From the IMG/VR virus record IMGVR_UViG_3300037833_000033, positions 1 to 64,000 of that record: a stretch of 64,000 bases of DNA; one strand, 5' to 3'. Below the pieces are notes generated by a model that was not told where the DNA came from, did no database searches, and saw only the letters and a list, made by a program, of their open reading frames with translations. A program made the position numbers and the translations under genes. Positions 40,249 through 48,683 of this stretch are shown one piece after another (position 1 is the stretch's first letter; each line of letters opens with the position of its first letter). This DNA is from a virus.

Positions 40249-42939
40249 TTAGAATCGTGGTTTCGCATCGCGCAGACCTCCCTGCCGAAGCGGAGCTTTC
40301 TCCTCCCCACTTCCCGCCCCCTTCTCCGAGCGGCGGTTCACGCCCTCCTGGGTCTGCGCAAGGCCTGCGCAGCCGTTCTTGAGGGGGGCGTCAGAGTGCT
40401 CCTGCCAATAACGAAGGCCTGCGCTCGTCAGCCTGATCCCCGTCACGAAGCGCTCGCCTGCATGCCCCTGATAGCCGTCCACGTCGGCCCAAGGCGCCAC
40501 GGAGCGGAGGAGAGGCGTGAACTTGTGGGCGCCGAGCGCGCGCGCGTCATGCCCCTGCTCCTCAAGCTGCCAGCCGTTGAAGGAGCAGCGAAGGTCCTTG
40601 CGCGACACCATGGATTCAGGGTCGGGCTGTACGGCGACGCGCGCCCAGGCCGAGATCGGGCTGTTGTCGTCCTTGAAGCGGTCGATCGCCTGCAGGATGC
40701 TTGCCGGCAGGAGGTAGCGGCCGCGGGCGCGCAGGCGGTCCAGGCCCTCGATCGCCCAGTTCAGGATGCCGGGCCCCTCGAGCTCGACCAGCGTCTCCGC
40801 GAGGCCCGCGGTGCCCGTGACTCCCAGCTCCCGCCTGAGCTCTTCGACCTGGTGCTCCTCAACGACGTTCGTCATGTCGATCACGATGGAGCGGTTGTAG
40901 ATCGCCTCCGTGGCGTCCCGGGCCCGCGGCATGACGTTCGTGGTCAGGAGGACGGGAATCTCGAAGGAGGTTCGCAAATAGGTCCGGCCCTTCCGGTTCA
41001 CGTCGAGCGGCTCGCCCGTCACCACGTTCTTGAAGCGGGCGCCGTCGATTTCGTCGTTCTCGTTCACGGCGTCGTCGCGGACCCAGGCGCGCGCGCCATG
41101 CAGGGTCTGGAGGCCGAACTCCTTCGAGATGTCGACGATGGAAGGGGAAGCGATTGGGTCGCCGATCAGCCGCCGCAGGATCGTGGCGAGCTGCGTCTTG
41201 CCGGTCCGAGAGGGGCCTTTGAGAAACAAGGCTTTCCGCTGCTCGCGCGCGAGCACCCGGATCGCCAGGGCGGCACCGAAGCACTCCTGGATCACGGCGA
41301 CGATCTCGCGGCGCTCGAGGTCCGAGCGGTCCCTGAAGCAGATCTCCAGGAAGCGCAGGGTGCGGGGACATTGAGCCCCGGCCTCGAACGACACGCCGAC
41401 CTTGCTGCGCGCGAAGTGGGACGGATCGTGAGGAGAGAAGGCTCGGGACCGGAGGTCGACCATGCCGTTGCCGGCCGCGATCACGTCGCCGCCGTTCCAC
41501 CGCACCTCGCGGAGGTAGAGGTCGGGATGCTCGTTCAGCCGCTTCCAGGCTGCGTTCGCGACCTTGCTGTCGCCAGCGCGCCCCATGGCGTCGCAGCCGC
41601 GCTGCACGAGCGTGCGCAGCCATTGCTCGTCGGAGGGCGACAGGGCGGTCCAGACCCCGTCGCGGTACATCCAGATCTCGCCCTCGGCGAGCAGGATGTC
41701 GCCGCCGTCCCGGCGGATCGTTTCGACCACCCCGTCGGCGACGATCACCGGGATGGCGTCGGGGGAGGAGGTTTCTTTCTTGACCTTCTTCTTGCGCCTC
41801 TCCTCGAGGTGCACCACGGTGCCGGTGCCGGTGGCAAAAACAGAAGAGGCTGAAGCAGCAGAGGCCTCCCCCGCCTCTCCGTGCACGGTCTCGTCGCCAC
41901 GGTGCGCTCGCGTCACCTCTCTGGGTTTTTGCGTGGGGTTCTTCCTCTGCCAGTCCTCGCACATCCGCCGGATGGCGCGCTCTTCGCGTGTCCAGTTCCA
42001 GTTGCGGCCGTCGGCGCCGGCTGCGGCACGGGTGGCAGCCAGGACGGTGTCGACCACCTGCTCCAGGCCTACCCCCTTCGTCAGCAGGGAGGCCGTCACC
42101 GAAAGCTGGGTAGAGTGAATGCTCGTCTCCCCCACCCCCTGATAGGCCATGGCGGAGAGACGCTGCTCGACGTCGATCGGCGGCTTGAAGCCGAGGCGGG
42201 CCGCCACCTCCAGGAAGGGGTTGGCAGCAACAGAAGGGGCGGAGAGGCCTTGGGCGCCCTCCTTAATTTTTCTTCTGACGACCGGTGAAACGTAGGAGAG
42301 CATCTCCTCGATCTCGCCAAGCTCGTAACGGGCATCCCAATGAGCGGAGAGGACCGCCACTTCCTTCCACGCCCCATCCTTCGTGTTGTGCGTGCCGGGG
42401 AGCCGCATCAGCGCCGCGGGATGGGCGACGGCGAGGTCGCCCCCCACCAGGTCGGCGAGGAGGCGAAGGGCGGCCTCGACGCGGGAGACAACCTCTTCAT
42501 TTGCCTCCAGCCCTTCGTTCAAGAGCCAGTACAGGTGCAGGCCGTTGCCGGAAGCAACCAGAACTGAAGGGGGCAAGGGGAGGGTGGAGACCTTCGCGGA
42601 GATCTCCTCGAGGGTGGCTTCGACACTCTTCAGGTCCACGTCGGCGTGGAGGAGGGAGATCTCCGAGACGTTCACCTTGCTCCTCGGCGAGCCTCCCGCC
42701 CTCTCCGGCCGGGCGTCGGGGCGGAGGGTGGAGACGCAGAAGAAGAGGCCCCGGTCCTTCCGATCCCATTTGCTGACGAACAGATCGACGGTCTCGAGAT
42801 CCCTCGTCTCGATGCGCTTCTCGCCCGGCTCCCGGTCCCGAGCGTCGGCATTGGCCAGCGACGACAGGTAGACAGGGTTCACCGTGCCGGGTCCGAAGAC
42901 CTGGCGGATGAAGGAGGCGGAGGCCGAGAGGGGTGGCAT
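40249..42939 (-). CDS. Primase-helicase, RepB-like primase plus SF3 helicase
   Basis: 896 residues. The N-terminal ~270 residues are an AEP-type primase: LLHADVDLK, SVLVASGNGLHLYWLL and AHPAALMRLPGTHNTK. The middle has an NWTREERAIRRMCEDWQ segment and a linker. The C-terminal half is a D5/DUF5906-type superfamily 3 helicase with Walker A LKGPSRTGKT (about 573-582), HGARAWVRDDAVNE and VLLTTNVMPRARD (sensor). It resembles the alpha protein of P4. It should unwind and prime phage DNA, probably at the adjacent repeats. Confidence 0.9.
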   Translation of the reverse strand: MPPLSASASFIRQVFGPGTVNPVYLSSLANADARDREPGEKRIETRDLETVDLFVSKWDRKDRGLFFCVSTLRPDARPERAGGSPRSKVNVSEISLLHADVDLKSVEATLEEISAKVSTLPLPPSVLVASGNGLHLYWLLNEGLEANEEVVSRVEAALRLLADLVGGDLAVAHPAALMRLPGTHNTKDGAWKEVAVLSAHWDARYELGEIEEMLSYVSPVVRRKIKEGAQGLSAPSVAANPFLEVAARLGFKPPIDVEQRLSAMAYQGVGETSIHSTQLSVTASLLTKGVGLEQVVDTVLAATRAAAGADGRNWNWTREERAIRRMCEDWQRKNPTQKPREVTRAHRGDETVHGEAGEASAASASSVFATGTGTVVHLEERRKKKVKKETSSPDAIPVIVADGVVETIRRDGGDILLAEGEIWMYRDGVWTALSPSDEQWLRTLVQRGCDAMGRAGDSKVANAAWKRLNEHPDLYLREVRWNGGDVIAAGNGMVDLRSRAFSPHDPSHFARSKVGVSFEAGAQCPRTLRFLEICFRDRSDLERREIVAVIQECFGAALAIRVLAREQRKALFLKGPSRTGKTQLATILRRLIGDPIASPSIVDISKEFGLQTLHGARAWVRDDAVNENDEIDGARFKNVVTGEPLDVNRKGRTYLRTSFEIPVLLTTNVMPRARDATEAIYNRSIVIDMTNVVEEHQVEELRRELGVTGTAGLAETLVELEGPGILNWAIEGLDRLRARGRYLLPASILQAIDRFKDDNSPISAWARVAVQPDPESMVSRKDLRCSFNGWQLEEQGHDARALGAHKFTPLLRSVAPWADVDGYQGHAGERFVTGIRLTSAGLRYWQEHSDAPLKNGCAGLAQTQEGVNRRSEKGAGSGEEKAPLRQGGLRDAKPRF

Positions 42940-42974
42940 GTTGCGGTTGGCGCCTGTCTACGATCTGTTGTGGT

Positions 42975-43004
42975 GCCGGGAGGGGTCTGCTCACCCCTCC
43001 CGGC
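42975..43004. terminator. 12-bp stem-loop upstream of the primase-helicase gene
   Basis: GCCGGGAGGGGT pairs perfectly with ACCCCTCCCGGC around CTGCTC. It lies in the 74-base gap before the primase-helicase gene. There is no T tract, so it may attenuate or protect the transcript rather than end it. Confidence 0.5.
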
Positions 43005-43013
43005 AGATGCGCT

Positions 43014-43772
43014 TCAGAACCGCGTCTCGGCGGCCGCGGCCTTGCTGCGGCCGCTAGCCCTCGAAGTGGCGGGCTTCGGATCCTCGAACGGGATCTCGGG
43101 GCCTTCGTCCGCCTCCCCGCCCCCTTCTCCGGAAGCCTCGTCGGCCGCGGCGAGCGCCTCCACGAAGGCTTCCTTCCCGACCCAGCCGACTACGTCGAAC
43201 TTCGGAGTGAAGATCTTCCCGTAGGCCTTGTTGGGATGCTTGTAGGAATCGACGTTGAGCGCGATCACCGGGAACTGGTCCGGACGCTGGCGCATGTGCT
43301 TGCCGAAGATCCCGGCAAGCTTGCCGATCGCGTTGAGCCCACCCTTTGAGGAGGTCGCGAAGGTGAAGAGGTCGTCGCTATCCGTCGCCTTCAGGATGAG
43401 GTAGTTCGTGAGCTGCCAGGGGTCGCGCGGCTGACCCTGATCGACCTCCCACTCGTCCTCGTCGGTGTCGCCGAGCTCGGCGCGCTTGGGCGGCACATAG
43501 CCCTCAGCGACCCGCCCCATGATCATGTCGACGGGCTTGCTGTCCTCCCACTTCACCCAGCCGATCATCAGCTCGTCCATGTTGGCGACGAGCTGGGTGC
43601 CTTCCTCGACCTCGTCGCCGTTCTGACCGGCCGTGTACTCGCCCTTCGAGAACTTCAGGAGGTCGCCGACGATGCGATTCCGAGAGGTAGATTCCGCATA
43701 CGCCTCGAAGGCGTTCTTGGAAGAGCCGGCGGCCAGATCGGTGCCGGTGGAGCGCGTTGTCATCTGGTTCAT
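43014..43772 (-). CDS. Phage DNA-metabolism protein, possibly single-strand binding
   Basis: 252 residues. The N-terminal part (RNRIVGDLLKFSKGEYTAG, VANMDELMIGWVKWEDSKPV) and the middle (DPWQLTNYLILKATDSDDLFTF) are beta-rich, and the C-terminus is acidic and disordered. It lies between the nuclease and primase genes. A single-strand-binding or recombination-associated role fits the place and the acidic tail, but the family is not assigned. Confidence 0.65.
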   Translation of the reverse strand: MNQMTTRSTGTDLAAGSSKNAFEAYAESTSRNRIVGDLLKFSKGEYTAGQNGDEVEEGTQLVANMDELMIGWVKWEDSKPVDMIMGRVAEGYVPPKRAELGDTDEDEWEVDQGQPRDPWQLTNYLILKATDSDDLFTFATSSKGGLNAIGKLAGIFGKHMRQRPDQFPVIALNVDSYKHPNKAYGKIFTPKFDVVGWVGKEAFVEALAAADEASGEGGGEADEGPEIPFEDPKPATSRASGRSKAAAAETRF

Positions 43773-43794
43773 CGTTTTCTCGCTTCTCGCTTTG

Positions 43795-44943
43795 CTATGC
43801 GGCCACAGCCGCAGGGATCCCGGCAGAGGCCGGAATGGGGGTGGAAAGGCAGGACGAAGGGGCGCTGCTGTTTGCCCCCTCCCCTTCGCTGATCGTGATC
43901 ACCAGGCGGTCCGTAGGATCGCCGACGGTCTCGAACCGAGAGAGATCCACGCCGGCGGCGGCGGCCGCCTCACGGATGCCCTTCATGTCGTAGGCGGGCC
44001 GGCCCTTGACGGGTGACCATGTGACGGAGACGCCAGGGGCCGAGAGACGACGGGTACCGGAGGCCGCCAGGAGATCGCGGATTTGGTGCTCGAGTTCGCG
44101 AGCGTCCTGCTCCAGGGCGGCCGCGGAGGTCTTGAGCTCCTTCGCGTCGCGCGCCATGGCGGCGATCTGGTCGGCGAGGGCGCGGTCGACGGTGGAGGAC
44201 GCCTCCGGAACCCTCGCGGCCCTCTGTCTTCCGCACGCCGTCGTGAAGGGGCAGAACTCGCACTCACGCCCTCCTGCGATCACGCCCTCAGGGCGGATGG
44301 AGGAGACGTCTGTGGCCGTCATGATCGAGACGGCGCGAGCCTGAGCGGCGGAGAAGATGGCCGGGTCGAACTTGACCGGGAACTCCCTCACTTCGTCCCA
44401 GAACGAGGTGTCGGTGTAGGACAGAAGGGCATAGGAGGGCCGGTGTGAGGTCCGCGCCCTCACCAATCCCATCTGCACCTGCACCTGGTACACGTGCTCT
44501 GGTTTCGCCTCGTCGAGGCGGGTGCGCGGGTCCGCGGTTTTGCACTCGACCAACAAACAGTCGGAGAGGATGTCTTCCACCCCCGTGTGCCGGAGGACGT
44601 CCCGCTCCAGGCCCACGATCAGCCCGTCCGGCGTGGCGGACAGGAAGCCATCAACAAAGGTGCGCTGGTCTGCCCCCGCGAAAAGGAGGCGGTCCCCGAA
44701 CTCGCGCCGAAGCGCCGGCTCCCACCAGTGGTTCTCGTAGACGGAGCCGCGCACGCGGGCGCCCCAGCGGTCGGAGAAGTCGCCGTCGCGCGCGCGGCCA
44801 TAGACGTGATCTCCCTCGTTCTTGGCGAAGAACGTCTTGCGGGCGCACTGCCCGATCTCGGACGCGCCGATCGTCTGGGAGCGGTCGGTCTCCCACTCGC
44901 GGGCGGAGGCGAGAGCATAGGTGTTCAGAGCGTCGCGGATCAT
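43795..44943 (-). CDS. Cas4-like PD-(D/E)XK nuclease
   Basis: 382 residues from ATG 44943, overlapping the upstream gene by four bases. It has IGASEIGQCARKTFFAK, then ATPDGLIVGLE and LLVECKT, which supply the Asp and the Glu-x-Lys of a PD-(D/E)XK active site. A cysteine cluster (CEFCPFTTACG) may bind a metal. A coiled coil and a small C-terminal domain follow. This suits a phage recombination exonuclease. Confidence 0.82.
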   Translation of the reverse strand: MIRDALNTYALASAREWETDRSQTIGASEIGQCARKTFFAKNEGDHVYGRARDGDFSDRWGARVRGSVYENHWWEPALRREFGDRLLFAGADQRTFVDGFLSATPDGLIVGLERDVLRHTGVEDILSDCLLVECKTADPRTRLDEAKPEHVYQVQVQMGLVRARTSHRPSYALLSYTDTSFWDEVREFPVKFDPAIFSAAQARAVSIMTATDVSSIRPEGVIAGGRECEFCPFTTACGRQRAARVPEASSTVDRALADQIAAMARDAKELKTSAAALEQDARELEHQIRDLLAASGTRRLSAPGVSVTWSPVKGRPAYDMKGIREAAAAAGVDLSRFETVGDPTDRLVITISEGEGANSSAPSSCLSTPIPASAGIPAAVAA

Positions 44944-45431
44944 GACAACAGGCCCTCCGAAGAGACGCGATGACCATTCACGCGCTGCAGCTTCTTCGGT
45001 TTGCGCCACTGCACTGAGTTGCCGGCGCGCCGCCACAGAGCGACAGGGCGACGAACCGTGAGAAGGGGTGCGAGCTCAGCCCAGGAATACGCGGCCGCTG
45101 CAGGCGGGCCGGCGAGAGCCCCGACGGGGTAGTCAGGCAGCCCCCGAGGTGCCATTCCGAGCAGCAGAACCTGGACATCGCGCCAGTGCGCAACGGCCTT
45201 TGCGAACTCCGGCAGGCGAGCCATTTCCCCATCGGGCTCTGCCGGCTTCACTTCGACGAAGACCGGGCACAGGGGCGTCCTGATGACGAAGTCCGGACAC
45301 CACCCTTCGAGGTCCAGGGGCTCGTAGTCCCAGGTCCATCCGCACAGGTCGAAGAACGCCGCCCAGCGAGCTTCCAGGCGCGAGCGGAAGCGCGTGCCGC
45401 CGTAGGTGGTGGGGATTGCCTTGATTAGCAT
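44940..45431 (-). CDS. Phage endonuclease-like protein
   Basis: 163 residues from ATG 45431 (TGATG coupling). TYGGTRFRSRLEARWAAFFD, WDYEPLDLEGWCPDFVI and VFVEVKPAEPDG form the E...D...E-x-K pattern of small PD-(D/E)XK enzymes that are common in phages. The remaining ~70 residues have no clear domain. It lies directly before the Cas4-like gene. Confidence 0.75.
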   Translation of the reverse strand: MLIKAIPTTYGGTRFRSRLEARWAAFFDLCGWTWDYEPLDLEGWCPDFVIRTPLCPVFVEVKPAEPDGEMARLPEFAKAVAHWRDVQVLLLGMAPRGLPDYPVGALAGPPAAAAYSWAELAPLLTVRRPVALWRRAGNSVQWRKPKKLQRVNGHRVSSEGLLS

Positions 45432-45898
45432 CACCTCACCCCCATCAAATCTTTGATCTGGAAGAAGGCCTTAGGCTCCTCGCCGGGAAGATCGTCGTCG
45501 AAGGGTGGGAGCCCCTCGCGGAGGCGGAGGAGGGTGATAAGGCGGCTGATCTCCTGGAGGAGATCGAACCGAGCGTCCAAGGGCATTGCCTGAATCCAGG
45601 TCGCCTGCTCCACGAGGCGGATCAGGGCGGGGGCTGAGGAGAGCGTCATGGTGCGGACGAACCCCAACAGGCCTTTCACCTCACGACCGAAGGACCCGGT
45701 GAGGAGGTCCTCCACCTTTTGTCGCCGCCATCTTCTGTACAGGCGGCCGAGCTTCTCCTCGTCGCGCAGCTCCTTCTCGGCTTCGGCGGCGCGGGAAGCA
45801 CGGGCCTCGGCAGCCTTCAGCCGCTGTTTGACGGGCGCGACGATCTGGGTGTCCGCCAGCGCCTCGAAGGGATTCGGGATGGGGGCGTGAGCGTTCAT
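45431..45898 (-). CDS. Phage early protein of unknown function
   Basis: 155 residues, helical throughout (QRLKAAEARASRAAEAEKEL, KVEDLLTGSFGREVKGLLGF, LLQEISRLITLLRLREGLPP). Short overlaps on both sides show it belongs to the early operon. No family is recognised. Confidence 0.65.
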   Translation of the reverse strand: MNAHAPIPNPFEALADTQIVAPVKQRLKAAEARASRAAEAEKELRDEEKLGRLYRRWRRQKVEDLLTGSFGREVKGLLGFVRTMTLSSAPALIRLVEQATWIQAMPLDARFDLLQEISRLITLLRLREGLPPFDDDLPGEEPKAFFQIKDLMGVR

Positions 45899-46269
45899 AG
45901 CCCCATCCCCCGTCCGGCTTCGCCGCGCAGGCGCGCCGCTTCATGGGCTTCCGTCATCGACGGATAGAAGGCGCGCTCGAGGACGAGGAGCGCTTCGGAA
46001 GGATCGCGGCGCCGCAGCAGGGATATCGCCTCCTCGACAGCGTCATGCAGCGGGTGCATGTCCATCTCGAGATGGTCGACGACGATCTCGCTTGCTTCCC
46101 ACTTCGTGAGGACACTCAGGAGCTCGGTTATGACGTCACCGGTCCGCTCGACGGGGACCGCATTGCACAGGGCTTGGAGGGACGACCTGGCGATGACGCT
46201 CCCGTCATCGTCAAGGACGTCGACGGTTTCGGACAGGTCGGTCACAGAGGTGTTCTTCTGCTCACTCAT
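45895..46269 (-). CDS. Phage early protein of unknown function
   Basis: 124 residues from ATG 46269. The sequence SSLQALCNAVPVERTGDVIT and LLSVLTKWEASEIVVDHLEM is helical and acidic. It overlaps the next gene by four bases and the previous by eight. Function is unknown. Confidence 0.6.
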   Translation of the reverse strand: MSEQKNTSVTDLSETVDVLDDDGSVIARSSLQALCNAVPVERTGDVITELLSVLTKWEASEIVVDHLEMDMHPLHDAVEEAISLLRRRDPSEALLVLERAFYPSMTEAHEAARLRGEAGRGMGL

Positions 46270-46603
46270 GCTCGCCCGCCCTCCGCGGCCGCTGCATCGG
46301 CTGGGGATGGTCTGCCGCCGCAAAGTGCCGGCACGCAGACGCGCCGTGAGGCACGTTCCCGCCGCGCTGATGCGTGAGCTGCTGATAGCGGGCGCAGGGC
46401 GCAGGGCGTGGCCCGCCGCCGTTCTTGCCGCCTTCCGCGAACCAGGTGCTCGTCTTCATCCAGAAGACGCACTCCCGGCAGGTGCGGCCTGCGGGACCTG
46501 TACCGGCGAAGTGGGCCATGCCGACGTGCGTGCCGCGGGCCCGGCGGATCACGTCCTCCTGACCTTCGCGGTTCAGCCCATGGGTGACCTGGAACAGGGA
46601 CAT
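46262..46603 (-). CDS. Cysteine-rich small phage protein
   Basis: 113 residues with THVGMAHFAGTGPAGRTCRECVFW, APCARYQQL and GASACRHF. The cysteine and histidine spacing suggests a zinc site. It is coupled by one shared base to the next gene. The role is unknown, perhaps nucleic-acid binding. Confidence 0.6.
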   Translation of the reverse strand: MSLFQVTHGLNREGQEDVIRRARGTHVGMAHFAGTGPAGRTCRECVFWMKTSTWFAEGGKNGGGPRPAPCARYQQLTHQRGGNVPHGASACRHFAAADHPQPMQRPRRAGEHE

Positions 46604-46818
46604 CAGCGGCCCCCTGTCATCATACGACGGTGAATGTCGCGGGCGCGCTGACGCTCGGCGTCTTCCGCGGCGCGTGCTGCGCGCTTCGCACGCTCGGTCG
46701 CCCAGTAATCCTTCTGAGCCTGCGTGACGCGCGGGTTCGCCTCACAGGCTGGGTTGTCGCAAGCGGGTGCAGCGTGAGGGTAGCCGCAGGCCGGGCAGGT
46801 GATGTTGCGTTCGCTCAT
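46603..46818 (-). CDS. Small zinc-ribbon phage protein
   Basis: 71 residues. ITCPACGYPHAAPACDNPAC holds two CxxC-type pairs, followed by a basic helix (RAKRAARAAEDAERQRARD). It is likely a small zinc ribbon that contacts nucleic acid or another protein. Confidence 0.65.
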   Translation of the reverse strand: MSERNITCPACGYPHAAPACDNPACEANPRVTQAQKDYWATERAKRAARAAEDAERQRARDIHRRMMTGGR

Positions 46819-46820
46819 CG

Positions 46821-47213
46821 TCAGAACCCCGTCGCCAATTCGGCGTTGGAGCGGACCCGCGCCCTCTTCGGCGGCAGACCCCAGGCCTCGAAGGCGGCCT
46901 TGGCCTCTTCCAAACTCTCGACCTCGGCGACGTCGAACCCGTCGGCACGAAGGTCGCGGATGTAGGCGATCTGGCGATAGCTGTAGGTGCCGCCCGGCCG
47001 CTTCACCTCCATGAAGTAGGCGCGCCCCTGGCAGTAGATGCTGAGGTCCGGATGGCCTGCCTCCACGCCCTCCCGCTTGAAGCGGATCGCCTCGACCGCG
47101 GCCCTGCGGCCGCCATTGGCGGCGTGGTGGATCTTCCCGGCGTAGGTCCGTCGGTAGAAGACCACGATGGAAGTCTGGATCTCCGACTCCCTGTAGCTGC
47201 GGCGGCCTGCCAT
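46821..47213 (-). CDS. VRR-NUC domain nuclease
   Basis: 130 residues from ATG 47213. RESEIQTSIVVFYRRTY, HHAANGGRR, GVEAGHPDLSIYCQGRAYFMEVKRPGG and SYRQIAYIRDLRADGFDV form the complete VRR-NUC fold with the PD and E-x-K residues. These stand-alone phage enzymes act as Holliday-junction or structure-specific nucleases in replication and recombination. Confidence 0.88.
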   Translation of the reverse strand: MAGRRSYRESEIQTSIVVFYRRTYAGKIHHAANGGRRAAVEAIRFKREGVEAGHPDLSIYCQGRAYFMEVKRPGGTYSYRQIAYIRDLRADGFDVAEVESLEEAKAAFEAWGLPPKRARVRSNAELATGF

Positions 47214-47677
47214 CACGCCCCCTCCCCGCAGGTCCGGAGCCCCATGGAGCGCAACGCGTGCAGGATCGTCGTGTGGTCGCGACCGAACTGCTGGGCGAGC
47301 CACGGCAGGCTGCGGTGCGGGAAAGCGAGCCGGACTTCCCTGATCGCCTCCCAGCGCGCCGTCTTCACGGGCCGACAACGGGAGGGGCCCAGAAGGGTGG
47401 AGGCCGTCATGCCGTGCCGAGCGGCGACTGTGGCAATGATCTGCCGGGGTGTCGGCTTGTCGCCGACGGTCGCGCGGTACTGCTCGAGCTGCTCCTGGAA
47501 AATCTGCTCGTCCAAACTAACGAGGGCGGGGGCGGGCTCTTCGGCCGGGATGGGCTTCGGGCCCGGGGCCGGAGCCCTCTTCCCGCGCTCGAACTCCTGG
47601 CCCGCACGCACCATGCGGGCACGGGCGGCGCGGAAGCGCGCGTTCATCTCCTCGAGGGTCCGGGGCTCGGGGGTCAT
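47213..47677 (-). CDS. Protein with a DnaA domain IV-like DNA-binding region
   Basis: 154 residues. The N-terminal half is a charged linker. The C-terminal ~70 residues read PTPRQIIATVAARHGMTAST, then RWEAIREVRLAFPHRSLPWLAQQFGRDHTTILHAL. This is the DnaA C-terminal fold with the GRDHTT signature. There is no AAA+ domain. Such truncated DnaA-like proteins may bind a phage origin or sequester host DnaA boxes. It is coupled to the CII-like gene by a four-base overlap. Confidence 0.85.
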   Translation of the reverse strand: MTPEPRTLEEMNARFRAARARMVRAGQEFERGKRAPAPGPKPIPAEEPAPALVSLDEQIFQEQLEQYRATVGDKPTPRQIIATVAARHGMTASTLLGPSRCRPVKTARWEAIREVRLAFPHRSLPWLAQQFGRDHTTILHALRSMGLRTCGEGA

Positions 47678-48192
47678 GAAGCCCTCCCGGTCCGCAGGCC
47701 GACGACGTTGGCGGGCTGGGCGCCGAGGTCGTTTTCCAGTTCGGCTACGTCCGTGGCGACGTTGCGAGCCCGGGCGACGATGCGCTGTACCTCAGCAGGA
47801 TCGGTCCGTCCGTCGGCCGCGGCCTTCATGAGCTCGGTCTGCAGGGCGGAGACCGATTCCGTGATGTCGATCGCGTGGTTGAGGAGCGCCGCGCCGTTCT
47901 CAACCGGCTCGGCCGCAGGCACCATACGATTGCCCGAGCAGTGCACCAGGAGCTGCAGGAGCCGCGACTCCCCTCCCCGGCGGCGGAGCTGCAGGATCGA
48001 ATCCAGGATCACATCGGCCGGGACCTGGTGACCTTTGTTCTCCTCGCTGATGTTCGTGCAGCGCGAGATGCGGGCCGCGTCGAGCCGGGTGCGCCGGGCG
48101 AATGCCGTGACGCCGCCGAGCTGCTCGACGTCCTCGTCGAAGGCCGCCTTGATGGCCTTCTCCAGATCGGTGTTCTCGTCCCAGGGGGTCAT
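47674..48192 (-). CDS. CII-like phage regulator
   Basis: 172 residues. The N-terminal part has a helix-turn-helix (EDVEQLGGVTAFARRTRLDA, then ARISRCTNISE and VPADVILDSILQLRR) as in CII-type phage regulators. The C-terminus is a helical region (HAIDITESVSALQTELMKAA, RIVARARNVATDVAELEND). It is probably an early transcription regulator acting after Cro/CI. Confidence 0.75.
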   Translation of the reverse strand: MTPWDENTDLEKAIKAAFDEDVEQLGGVTAFARRTRLDAARISRCTNISEENKGHQVPADVILDSILQLRRRGGESRLLQLLVHCSGNRMVPAAEPVENGAALLNHAIDITESVSALQTELMKAAADGRTDPAEVQRIVARARNVATDVAELENDLGAQPANVVGLRTGRAS

Positions 48193-48227
48193 GCAACGTT
48201 CTCGAACTGAATTGACGTGACGGGTGG

Positions 48228-48371
48228 TCAGGCGGTCGGCACGGTGCTGGCGTGGAAGACGTGCTCAACGAGAGGACCGGAATGCGCGGGTCGGGCGGCG
48301 ACGATGGCTGGGGCATGCCCAACCCGCGCACCTCCGCTCGGCCCCAGGGGGAAAGGGACGAGGGAAGGCAT
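48228..48371 (-). CDS. Possible 47-residue protein coupled to the Cro-like gene
   Basis: ATG 48369-48371 overlaps the stop of the Cro-like gene (TGATG). The sequence (MPSLVPFPLGPSGGARVGHA) is not recognisable. It may be chance; otherwise 48193-48370 is noncoding. Confidence 0.25.
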   Translation of the reverse strand: MPSLVPFPLGPSGGARVGHAPAIVAARPAHSGPLVEHVFHASTVPTA

Positions 48372-48583
48372 CAGGCGGCCTCGCCTTGCCGCGGGGCCGG
48401 ATAGATGTCGGGGCGAAGTTCGTGGCGGGGGATGCCAGTCAGGCGTTCCAGGTCCAGCACGCGCTCGACCGGGATGCGCTGCTTTGCGCGCCATTCTGAA
48501 ACGGCGTTTCTGCTGATCCCGAGGCGGCGGGCGAGCGCCGCTCCACCCCCGTAAGCCTCGATAGCGCGATCGACGACGTTCAT
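48371..48583 (-). CDS. Cro-like (YdaS-type) repressor
   Basis: 70 residues from ATG 48583. It has the helix-turn-helix AIEAYGGGAALARRLGISRN followed by AVSEWRAKQRIPVERVLDLE, the pattern of YdaS/Cro proteins. It is the first gene of the leftward lytic operon. It is transcribed from the promoter at 48608-48636 and is expected to repress the divergent CI gene. Confidence 0.88.
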   Translation of the reverse strand: MNVVDRAIEAYGGGAALARRLGISRNAVSEWRAKQRIPVERVLDLERLTGIPRHELRPDIYPAPRQGEAA

Positions 48584-48607
48584 GCTCCAACCTCTCAGTC
48601 CCGCCGT

Positions 48608-48642
48608 TTGTAATTTATCACTTAGCAATCTGTCAAGTGATA
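48608..48642 (-). promoter_or_regulatory. Leftward lytic promoter with CI/Cro operator
   Basis: On the minus strand TTGACA (48631-48636) is followed after 17 bases by TTACAA (48608-48613). The dyad TATCACTT-N11-AAGTGATA (48616-48642) overlaps both elements. Bases 48608-48637 recur (29/30) on the plus strand at 58162-58191. Confidence 0.8.
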
Positions 48643-48683
48643 CTCATGCTGACGGCTGTCAAGGACCGCTTTACAAAATCGCT

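Noticed and set aside
39999-40310. 103-residue minus-strand frame across the iteron region
   Set aside because: It runs through the repeats and ends in the primase gene. No ribosome binding site was evident and the sequence reads as translated repeats; the region is better explained as noncoding.
40228-41853. 541-residue plus-strand frame opposite the primase-helicase
   Set aside because: Antisense to a gene with clear primase and SF3 helicase motifs; composition typical of a shadow frame.
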